This document shows positions 19,401-26,364 of a DNA stretch of 64,000 nt, one piece after another. The stretch spans positions 1 through 64,000 of the forward strand of contig JAUWMV010000009.1 in NCBI GenBank assembly GCA_030613005.1, written 5' to 3'. Position 1 is the first letter of the stretch. Each line of letters begins with the position of its first letter. The notes beneath the pieces were generated by a model that searched no databases, was not told the DNA's origin, and saw only the letters and a list, made by a program, of their open reading frames with translations. Source of the stretch: a bacterium. GTDB taxonomy: Bacteria > UBP14 > UBA6098 > B30-G16. Made by a program: the position numbers and the translations under genes.

Positions 19401-22400
19401 TGAGGATAATCGGTGCCCAAATTGCCTAATGTATCCTTTGTCATTGTCAGATAATATTCGACTGTTTCGCCATCGGCAATTGAAAACGTAGGAATAAACG
19501 TAAACATAGAATCGCCTGTTATTGAAACACCAGCGGTTGTGATGCTTACCTCCGAGCCTCGAACATTAAATCGAACAAAAGTCCAATCGATTCCATGAGG
19601 ATCGCGGAGAACCACAACAATTGTTTCCCTGTCGCAAGACATGAAAACGCTGTCGGGTGGAGAGATTAGTTCTGGTTCAGGTGGTGCAGCATCGACAAAA
19701 AATCGCCAGCACAAACTATCGCCGATATTAACACCGCATATCGTTGCCCTATCGTAAAGACCACCAACACAGACAAAGATAGTGTCGTTACTATCTATAT
19801 GAACTCCAAGACTCTCTGAATCTGCGGTTAGCTTTGTACCGTCCCAACTAAGGTCACCTGAATGATAGGTAAATGTGTCACCATCGATAACCATGAATAG
19901 ACTGTCTTCCTCGAGCCCAGAAGCATTATCGATCACATCCACCGAGATCGATGTAGAAATAGTAGTTATAAGAGTTTCCGCGGGTGGATATGGATTTGAT
20001 GCAACAGGTCCTGTTGTATCGAAACCCACCCAAAAAACCTTTGGTCCCACTGCATTTCCGGCTATGTCCTCCACATGAATAACCGTTGCTGCAATCATCT
20101 CGCCTTCAACAAGCCCGGTGTCGGGTTGGAAACGGAGCAACTCACCACCGTGGAATGTCAGCATAGAGGAACTTAAATCGCAAGTGTCTCCACCTACACT
20201 AATCAAGATAGAAGTGGAGTCGATGGCATAGTCGTCGTAAAGCCTCCAACTGATCGAATCGTAGCAGCTTGTCCAAACAGAGTCCAATGGGAAATAGAGC
20301 ATAACGATAGGGTCACGCAAATCGTAATAATATTTAAAACAGTATGGATCCATCATATGCGGCATGCAGTGAGCTGGCTTGTCCATTGCCTCTATGCAGA
20401 TTTTCAATGTTTCCTTGTGGAATGGTATATAACCCATTCCAGTTACACTAAATGTCAGGCTATCATTAGAATAGTTCATGTCGCCCGACGGATAAGTGAA
20501 ATCCAAACCTCCAATACTCAGTATTATGCTGAAAGGATTAACTCCTGCAATGTCGTCGATGAGAATAATGGTTATAATTGAATCACCCGATGCGAAAGCT
20601 GTCATAGCAGGAGGTATAACGTCATCGACATAAGGTGGCGAAAGATCTATGTAATAGACGACTGTCTCAGGGACATCCGGACTTGCAACGCCAAGCATGT
20701 CGTCGGCTGATTTCAAAATTATTATTACTGTATCGCCATCCGACCAGTCGGTTGAAGGAGTGAATCTTAACGTATCATCGTGGAACGTGAGTTCGCTTTC
20801 AGTGGTATCGTAATCTGTGCCATTAACCGAGAGTACTATAGTCGATGCATCTACGCCGTTGCCGTCGATTATTTTAAATATAATTCCTTGGTCCTCACAG
20901 GCAGAAACAACTCCATCTAAGGGCTCGATTACAGTTACAGCTGGTCCTCTGGTCGAAAAAATGTAATTCCAGCATGTATATGTCATTTCGTTAGATGAGC
21001 AGAAATCCGGTTTGTCTTTGGCTCTAATGCACAATCTGAGTGTATCACCATCTTCGAAGCTTATTCCGCAATCGAGCGGTGTTAATGTGGCAATGCTATC
21101 GTCCCATTCAAGGCAACCGGAACTTAGGGATAACGGTATTCCGTTTAACGATATTACGATCGATGAATCGAAAATGCCTGCACCAACATCCGCAAGCCCA
21201 ATTTCAAATGTTGGTGTAGCAGTGAAAATGTTTCCACCAAGTGGACTTATAGATGTTATATATGGAGGAGAATAATCTGTGAAGAATATGAAAACCAACG
21301 AATCGCTATCCATCGCGTTGCCCACATGATCTACTACACCCCATAGAGTAACGGTTATCTCACCCTCGGGATATGTACTGGAAGGCGTGAATACCAATAG
21401 CGAATCGTCTGTGTATGTTAATTCCGGATCGATTATTACATAGTTTACACCATTAACTCGAAGGTTTATCGATGCAGTTGCCACTGCAAAGTCGTCGATT
21501 AGTTTTATAAGGATTTTTTGATCGTCACAGGATGTATATGCACTATCGAATGGCTCGATGTAAGAAGCGATAGGACCCTCGAGGTCGAATATGTAAGTTG
21601 CACAGGTTGTGTCTCCGATATTAGGTCCGCAGTAATCAGCTTTAACGAGATCACTACTGCCAAAACAAATCCTTAAAGATTCTCCCGATGAAAATGTAAA
21701 TCCTGCATTGTTAGGGATAAACACTATTTCACCTGTTGTTGAATTGTAGAAATAACCAATACTAACAAGCGTATCTGCCACATAAATCCTCAGCGAACTC
21801 GAATCCACACCTGCTCCGGAATCTTCAATTGTTGCTGTTATCGTATCCGATGTGGATATCAAGAACGATCCTGAAGGTGGCACAATCGAAGTAATTTCTG
21901 GTCCTTCAAGATCTATTATGATATTCCATGGTCCGCCAGATGTAAGCGTATTCCCAGCCAGATCGTTAGCATTGGTAAGTTGTATGACAATTGTGTCTCC
22001 ATGTTCGAAGGGTGTCGAGGGTGTGAAATATAGAGTATCCCCGGAAAACCATAGCTCAGAATGTGAAAGCGAATATGTTATTCCATCCACGGAAAGCCGA
22101 ATCGATGTTGTATCTACTGCGAAATTGTCTGTTATCGTTATCATTAGTGTTCCCGAACGGCAACCGAAAAATGCTCCTGAATCGGGGAAAACAAGTTGTG
22201 CAACAGGACCGGAAAGGTCTATGTAGTAATTGAAACAACTATCGGGATAAAGGTAATTTTTTCCGCAATATCGAGCATAGTCAGCAACGGAATCAAAACA
22301 GAACTCCATCGTGTCGCCATCACTAAACGAAAATCCCATTGCGCCAAGGTTAAGTGTAAAATACGGTGTTGTGTAGCTTATTCCGGGATCTGTTCCTGTG

Positions 22401-25400
22401 TAACCTGTGCTGTTAACTCTTACAGTAAAAGTGGTTGTGTCGACGGTAGACAGGGAGTCGATTACGCCCAAAGTTATAACTGGAGTTGCTGAGGATAGAA
22501 AAGTATCTGGGGGAGGATCGGTATCAAACCAAACAGGCAGCGAAATATCGATTGTGAATTCCCAAATATCCCCGCTGGTGCTCCTATTTCCAAGGAGATC
22601 CACAGCTAACACAACTTGAACCTCAACAACTTCGCCATCGTTGAAAGCTGATGTGGGGATGTAAATCGCAGTATCGCCAAAGGTTACGAGTTCACCGAGC
22701 CATGCTCGAAGAGTATCGTCGTTTATTCGAATTGCTGTGCTATCTGCAAAAATACCCTCCCTATCGAAAATTCTAACTCGAATCTCTTGTGAATCGCAGG
22801 AGGAATATGAACCGTCATCTGGGAGTATGAGCTCGGATGCTGGTCCCATTAAATCTATAGTAAATTTCCAGCAGGAATCGGGTGCATAAGCATTCGCGCC
22901 ACAGAGAGAGATCGGAACCATATCTGTTACGCTAACCAAACATACTTCCACTGTTTCCGCATCACCAAACGTCAATCCCACATCCGCAGTACTGAAAATC
23001 ATAATCCCCGACGACCATGACATTCCTGCAGAACTCCAATGAAATAATATACCATTGATTCTGATGCTGATGCTTAAAGTGTCGACTCCAGCCGGAGAAT
23101 CTTCGAGCCACATCCTTATTGTGGGCGATGCGCTGGCTATTGCTTCGCCGTTAAGTGGGAAATAATTTGTTAATATTGGTGGTTCTATGTCCACCAAAAA
23201 AGTCCATGCATAACCGGAATCTATCGGATTACCTAATGTATCCTTAGCTGCCAAAATTTCGACATTAACGGTGTCTCCGTGTGAGAAAGCTGTCGAAGGA
23301 CGATAAATTACCGTATCTCCACGTAAGACGACTTCGGAAGAATCGAGTGTATATGTTACGCCATCGATGGAAATCTCGATGCTTGTGGTATCAATTTTGT
23401 TAGGATCTGTTATAATTATTTTGATAATGCTGTCATAGCATGCAGTAACAGAACTATCTGGTGGGAACAGCATTTCTGCGAACGGTCCTTGAAGATCCGT
23501 TGTGTATCGGATGCATGTGTCCGCGATATTTGGACCGCAATAATTCGAGTCGATACTGTCTCCAATCTCGAGACAAACTAACACAGTCTCACCCTCGGTA
23601 AAGCTAAGACCGGTTGAGCACAAGTCGAAGCTTAAATGCAAGCCATCCCACGTGAAACCGACGGGATAGGAATATGTATGACCGTTAACATTTATCTCAG
23701 CCGTTGATGGATCGACGCCAGCACCGGAGTCGACGATTTCGAATATGCATGTTATGTATGATGGTCCGAAAATAGTCCATTCTGCTGGTTTTATGTCCAG
23801 TATTTCAGGTGGAGATAGATCTATAAAAAATATGCCTGAGATTAAAGTTGATAAAGGATTGCCATAGAGGTCTTTGGCTTCTTTAAGCTCCCAATATACC
23901 GATTGTCCGTCAGTCCATGGAAATGGAGGAGTAAACACAAGAGTATCGTTGCGATAAGTAAAGTTATTTAATGAATCGTATGTAACGCTGTCCACATCTA
24001 ACACAATAGAAAAACTATCTACACCGTTCGAATCAAAAATTCGTAAAATCAATCCCTGATCGTCGCAAGCTGAATAGGTGCTCTCAGGAGGACTAACCAG
24101 TTCCGCATTAGGTCCTACAATGTCGATGGTAAATTCCCAACAGTATGGGATTTCAATGCAATTAGGACCACATAGCTCGTCCTTGACAATATCGCAGGCT
24201 TCATTGAGACAGACTTTAACAGTATCGTTGTGAGAAAAACTTATCCCCGCAACAGAGGATGAGAACTCCAATGTAGCACCGTCCCAACTAAGAGCTGCAT
24301 CGCTCAAATCATAGGTCGTGCCGTCAACTTTAAGTTCAAGAGAGGAGCTGTCAACTTTGGTTCGAACATCGCTTATATCCAGAGAAATTAACGGAATGGA
24401 TGTTGCTGTCACACCGTTGTTAGGTGGATATAGATTTGAAACTATAGGTGGCGTTTTGTCAACATAGAAATACCACCACGGGTGCGATGTTCGCCAGTTG
24501 CCCTCAAGGTCTCGGGTTCTAATTATGTGAACTGCAACAGTTCCTTCAGGTAAATTTCCTATGTAGAATGCTGTGTCTCCAGTAGAGTTTGCATTGAAAA
24601 CATCGGATGTGCTTATATACGGTATGCCACCACCGGTTACGAATATTTGGATATTGGTAGTATCTATTGCAGAATAATCTACAAAACGAATAACGATAGA
24701 ATCGCATGCAAAAGTATCGTTATCTGACGGGAAAACCAATAACGATCTAGGTCCTTCACAATCACGCAGGAAAGACCAGCATTGATCGGTATCTGTTGTA
24801 TCGAACCAATGCGGACCGCAAACAGCGTCAATGTCTGGTGCACCAACTCCCACTTTGTCAACAGCTTTTCGAAGACAAACTTCAATAGAATCCTCGTCGT
24901 TAAAATAGCCATTGTTTATTAGATGACTCCAGCGTATAAAAAATATCGAATCTCGATATACGATGTTGGTATCCACAGTAGGTTGCCAGCAGAATCCAGA
25001 CGATCGTTCGTCGGGACAGGTGAACCAATATGAATTGAAGCACATACAAACACCATCGAATGGAATCCCAGATGTGGTATCGACAACCTTAATGGCGATA
25101 CTATCGACATCGTCGCAGACAGTCTCATCTGGGGAAGGATGCCGCGTTGAGGCAACAAAATACGGGAAATCCAAATCTATGTAAAATTTCCAACTTCGAG
25201 GTGCTCCCTGTAATGGATTTCCATCGATGTCATCTGCAGCGAGTAACTCAACGAGAACTGTATCGTTATTTGAAAAAACACTATCGGGAGTGAAAGTTAA
25301 CACTGAATCACCATCCCATTCTAACTGCGTATCTCCCCAATCGTATTTTAAGCCTGCCACACGAATTTCTATCGAGCTTGTATCGATATTGTCTGTCGAG

Positions 25401-25558
25401 TCCTTTATAACAACCTTGATAACTTGCAAAGTACATCCCGACCACGATGCCGGAAGTGGTTGTGTCATACTGGCATATGGTCCAGGAGTATCTGCGAAAA
25501 GGGTTCCCGCAAAAACCAAAATCGATAAAAGTCCGAATATGTATATTTTACTGGTCAT
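13487..25558 (-). CDS. Giant secreted A/B-module repeat protein with T9SS-type tail
   Basis: 4023 residues. A signal peptide (IYIFGLLSILVFAGTLFA) is followed by about 37 tandem Ig-like modules of roughly 105 residues. Two types alternate strictly: type A (opens GP-A-L-P, one conserved Cys in motifs like SCDD, SI-V-V-G-Y, DGDTV, ends W-F-ID) and type B (opens SPP, AGVD-SSI, GDTV-VC, then D-CGPN and CW-F-ID, so three or more Cys). I count about 18 A-B pairs plus one divergent extra module near the end. The last 96 residues are a CHU_C/type B T9SS tail (TPNNDNIND, WDGKYTNG, STGIYIYLI, GTIVVAR). The composition is acidic and rich in Ser/Thr/Asp. It is probably a surface fibre or adhesin exported by T9SS and stabilised by disulfides; the function is inferred. 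The histidine-phosphatase gene ends 23 bp upstream. Confidence 0.85.
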   Translation of the reverse strand: MTSKIYIFGLLSILVFAGTLFADTPGPYASMTQPLPASWSGCTLQVIKVVIKDSTDNIDTSSIEIRVAGLKYDWGDTQLEWDGDSVLTFTPDSVFSNNDTVLVELLAADDIDGNPLQGAPRSWKFYIDLDFPYFVASTRHPSPDETVCDDVDSIAIKVVDTTSGIPFDGVCMCFNSYWFTCPDERSSGFCWQPTVDTNIVYRDSIFFIRWSHLINNGYFNDEDSIEVCLRKAVDKVGVGAPDIDAVCGPHWFDTTDTDQCWSFLRDCEGPRSLLVFPSDNDTFACDSIVIRFVDYSAIDTTNIQIFVTGGGIPYISTSDVFNANSTGDTAFYIGNLPEGTVAVHIIRTRDLEGNWRTSHPWWYFYVDKTPPIVSNLYPPNNGVTATSIPLISLDISDVRTKVDSSSLELKVDGTTYDLSDAALSWDGATLEFSSSVAGISFSHNDTVKVCLNEACDIVKDELCGPNCIEIPYCWEFTIDIVGPNAELVSPPESTYSACDDQGLILRIFDSNGVDSFSIVLDVDSVTYDSLNNFTYRNDTLVFTPPFPWTDGQSVYWELKEAKDLYGNPLSTLISGIFFIDLSPPEILDIKPAEWTIFGPSYITCIFEIVDSGAGVDPSTAEINVNGHTYSYPVGFTWDGLHLSFDLCSTGLSFTEGETVLVCLEIGDSIDSNYCGPNIADTCIRYTTDLQGPFAEMLFPPDSSVTACYDSIIKIIITDPNKIDTTSIEISIDGVTYTLDSSEVVLRGDTVIYRPSTAFSHGDTVNVEILAAKDTLGNPIDSGYAWTFLVDIEPPILTNYFPLNGEAIASASPTIRMWLEDSPAGVDTLSISIRINGILFHWSSAGMSWSSGIMIFSTADVGLTFGDAETVEVCLVSVTDMVPISLCGANAYAPDSCWKFTIDLMGPASELILPDDGSYSSCDSQEIRVRIFDREGIFADSTAIRINDDTLRAWLGELVTFGDTAIYIPTSAFNDGEVVEVQVVLAVDLLGNRSTSGDIWEFTIDISLPVWFDTDPPPDTFLSSATPVITLGVIDSLSTVDTTTFTVRVNSTGYTGTDPGISYTTPYFTLNLGAMGFSFSDGDTMEFCFDSVADYARYCGKNYLYPDSCFNYYIDLSGPVAQLVFPDSGAFFGCRSGTLMITITDNFAVDTTSIRLSVDGITYSLSHSELWFSGDTLYFTPSTPFEHGDTIVIQLTNANDLAGNTLTSGGPWNIIIDLEGPEITSIVPPSGSFLISTSDTITATIEDSGAGVDSSSLRIYVADTLVSIGYFYNSTTGEIVFIPNNAGFTFSSGESLRICFGSSDLVKADYCGPNIGDTTCATYIFDLEGPIASYIEPFDSAYTSCDDQKILIKLIDDFAVATASINLRVNGVNYVIIDPELTYTDDSLLVFTPSSTYPEGEITVTLWGVVDHVGNAMDSDSLVFIFFTDYSPPYITSISPLGGNIFTATPTFEIGLADVGAGIFDSSIVISLNGIPLSLSSGCLEWDDSIATLTPLDCGISFEDGDTLRLCIRAKDKPDFCSSNEMTYTCWNYIFSTRGPAVTVIEPLDGVVSACEDQGIIFKIIDGNGVDASTIVLSVNGTDYDTTESELTFHDDTLRFTPSTDWSDGDTVIIILKSADDMLGVASPDVPETVVYYIDLSPPYVDDVIPPAMTAFASGDSIITIILIDDIAGVNPFSIILSIGGLDFTYPSGDMNYSNDSLTFSVTGMGYIPFHKETLKICIEAMDKPAHCMPHMMDPYCFKYYYDLRDPIVMLYFPLDSVWTSCYDSISWRLYDDYAIDSTSILISVGGDTCDLSSSMLTFHGGELLRFQPDTGLVEGEMIAATVIHVEDIAGNAVGPKVFWVGFDTTGPVASNPYPPAETLITTISTSISVDVIDNASGLEEDSLFMVIDGDTFTYHSGDLSWDGTKLTADSESLGVHIDSNDTIFVCVGGLYDRATICGVNIGDSLCWRFFVDAAPPEPELISPPDSVFMSCDRETIVVVLRDPHGIDWTFVRFNVRGSEVSITTAGVSITGDSMFTFIPTFSIADGETVEYYLTMTKDTLGNLGTDYPHWFFYVDRSPPYVLWEEPVVGDFLGDTWHCGIFDDFAGVDTSSIEVTINSIIVSRTISIDTVFVDISSISVSDGDTVNICISAADLVEWCDPNEMDIECFEYIIDLTPPLASLIYPDPGAISACDDQGAAWLISEPFGIDTSSIIVIFEDETLDVTDPKVTYTEDMLKFEPGILSDGDTIQVSLLCASDLAGNVDTFNLSTWYVIDLTPPYITSTSPADSSTIADPTPSIVIGISDDIAGVDSATIVITINGDTVEFIWDGTSVRIFCDSIGIEFADSDTVIVCISAADMVDLCDSNYMDDTCFTFDIDISGPLAVIIEPGIDEAIACDSALQRIVMYLFDEDDVDSLSILFVVDSETLKIDSTELTYRNDTLIYIPPIPWDICDTICVSLIEAEDLLGNGLVEAISWCFIVDLEPPLFYNPVPREDSIVSSLLGGISIDIIDSCSGVSSSSIRIWIEGFTDTFAVGSGLLWHAPTATVPGSLVSYLSGTLTVCARASDNTRLCGPNTDSTCWTFIVESEGPTARPITPLPGQIISCRDGDQRILIYLHDDDSIDICFTDLLINDSSVSFTYSSDTVLYEPSTAWRHHDTIHVALISRDLAGNWMTDTMRYWFVVDTAGPYFAYTLGSANWISPAILTHYCAAGYVEDIPAGVDRGRSMVDMHLVDYNGHTADTTFPPVAVGFLIWLCIDDSWLTDAGIDTAGTLSLCFHLWDKAELCGANRSDTCLIQLYDPYPPVLVEHFPSDYAISSCPDSAYAVLDDYLAGVWDSICAVYINGDSVAHELSPAGTLTWVLPAYSSGDTFEIEIFIGDSVYNDTTYFIYSVADTSPPVAFSESPPTGSSVLSTTPNIALVLVDSVSGVDEGTIIIVIYDDTLTVDSMGVTFSDDTLKISTLLAGLSFALGETVSVCVNAGDSPDICDTNYMSSYCWDFRIREYPGPEASLLFPEFSLTIISCTDTAILLLIQDIDGIAESTIVFVVNGDTLTTDSTELYFSNDTLRYYPLLGSSWDTVTYELVAAEDIFGFTLENKVGGTIIFDLDPPVAFSPSPSHLSTVVIPTPDIIVILIDSISGMDSSSIFIVVNGDSFTIDSTGVTFADDTLKLSTLDAGLSFSSDDSVHVCVSAKDMPDYCSPNEMVEYCWDFIVLIPDGPLGELIFPSDTAIIMSCVDTALRIYLWDYDTVVDSTIRLVVNSKTFTVDSTELSYSDDTLRFYPLSGSSGDTINYWLSRAEDRFGNPLESTIRGYIVLDYDPPMLINWLPETASVSSPTLQLILVDSISGVDWGTFEFIIGLTTLDTSSAAVSVSGDTVLVNFTTAGILLPGIDTTIRIIITDSPDLCDSNVLDTSLTLSVRIPGENPEAILISPPNNSIISCDGGNIKFYLEDSDRILPESLGVYIGDTLRLVYADSPPELTLIGDTLLFNAPGSFEHGDTLRITPLGCDSHYYPVLLVTWQFIIDLFAPTIEFLEPDSLTPLYDSLAQIIVRITDEPAGVNEDSILITVQTPRGNWILTTDSSGVNWDGLLLTVDPYQVNHSIEWTIELDSSLLYFHENETNYVIQKVCDKAILCGNNCTSDSFSFFTADDDTLPPSFTVPDTTVYPGQLFQLIFIAWDSSGIGEPCTYAIVNGMTLWIDIQAEGDSFILTVPEVQIPSFGETLTIEIHLCDDDQDFMREEDRSDTSFVVEIIPLQGEGPLVRFIQPLDSDYVSCIDGPILLLVQDDDGIDTSSLVLDGDYTVSWHGDTTYIYSDSAWNHGDTVAISVVEIYDIWGNSGGVDSMWFIVDFVPPVIELISPPEGMIEDVHFAHLRIVDDLAGIWSAYAYSETDSFELDEGDNNISLDDFDVVNDTLRLRIRACDRSLYCGANCTDTTFYFIPYFTTKCAAHPIPITPNNDNINDRLYFDYPDMLKTPAKAIILTTDGVIVREMNLSPALPSQNEFWDGKYTNGENASTGIYIYLIIVDDAVICKGTIVVAR
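13778..25480 (-). repeat. Protein-level tandem repeat array (A and B modules)
   Basis: This is the part of the giant gene that encodes the alternating modules. A and B units are each about 100-115 codons, so the true period is about 640 bp per A-B pair. The copies are diverged at DNA level (no long identical stretches noticed), which indicates old duplications kept by selection rather than recent slippage. The best conserved positions are the module openings (GP-A and SPP), GDTV and the Cys pairs of B modules. Confidence 0.75.
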
Positions 25559-25581
25559 TTACTGTAAATTATTCCCTATAG

Positions 25582-26262
25582 TTAAATTTTCTCCTCTGTA
25601 AGTATTGCAAGGTGTCTGTTTAAATTATGTTGATATAGGCAAAATCCGTTTTGAGAATCGTATTTTATTATAGAATACGACGCAGTATCCAAATGAATTT
25701 TCCAAAAATATGGTTTCTTTATTCCGATTATTCCTGCGATTAGAGGCTTCAGTACAGCTCTATGACTTACAATAGCTATTATTTTACCTTGGTTTTGTTG
25801 CACAATTTCCGTTTGTGCAGCTACTGTTCGATTCATAACATTGTCGAGAGTTTCTGCGCCGGGAATTATTAATTTCTCTGGTTCCGTTAGCCATCGATAA
25901 TATTGCAGTGGAAATTTCTCACTAATTTCTGAATGAGGTGTGCCCTCCCATATTCCCAAGGAAATGTTTGTAAATCTATCATCCACTTGCGGAGTTAGAA
26001 GTGATAGTTCCTCATCAGTAAATCTTGCAGAATTCTGGTTTTGAACATCCGCAATAGCTCTTGCAGTGTCCACTGACCGCGAAAGAGGACTAGTTATTAA
26101 AATGTCGATTTTAAAGCGTTTCAAGTCTACTGCGAGGAGTTTTGCTTGTTTTCTACCGTTTTCGTTTAACGGAAAGTCGGTTCTCCCACGGAATATTCCC
26201 TCTTTATTGGCAACTGTTTCTCCATGTCGAATCAGAATTATTGTTGTTTCGCTATTTCTCAT
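25582..26262 (-). CDS. Histidine phosphatase (phosphoglycerate-mutase-like)
   Basis: A 226-residue cytoplasmic member of the histidine phosphatase superfamily. The phosphorylated-His motif LIRHGET lies at residues 10-16, the TSPLSRSVDTARAI segment near 57, the acidic segment ISLGIWEGTPHSEI near 100 and the second catalytic His in IVSHRAVLKPLI near 163. These match small-molecule phosphatases of the CobC/PhoE/GpmB group; the substrate cannot be assigned. The gene is followed by the giant surface protein after 23 bp, possibly in one transcript, though the functional link is unclear. Confidence 0.85.
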   Translation of the reverse strand: MRNSETTIILIRHGETVANKEGIFRGRTDFPLNENGRKQAKLLAVDLKRFKIDILITSPLSRSVDTARAIADVQNQNSARFTDEELSLLTPQVDDRFTNISLGIWEGTPHSEISEKFPLQYYRWLTEPEKLIIPGAETLDNVMNRTVAAQTEIVQQNQGKIIAIVSHRAVLKPLIAGIIGIKKPYFWKIHLDTASYSIIKYDSQNGFCLYQHNLNRHLAILTEEKI

Positions 26263-26364
26263 CCTGTACCTACCAATTAAATTTTCAACTGCAGTTAATC
26301 TTAATATTTAATACACAGTCCAAATCGTGAATGTAATCCTATTGTTCTCAACCTATTGTTTAGT

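Noticed and set aside
14000-25600. Numerous open frames on the plus strand inside the giant gene
   Set aside because: They mirror the repeated composition of the minus-strand gene, lack SDs and show no family motifs.
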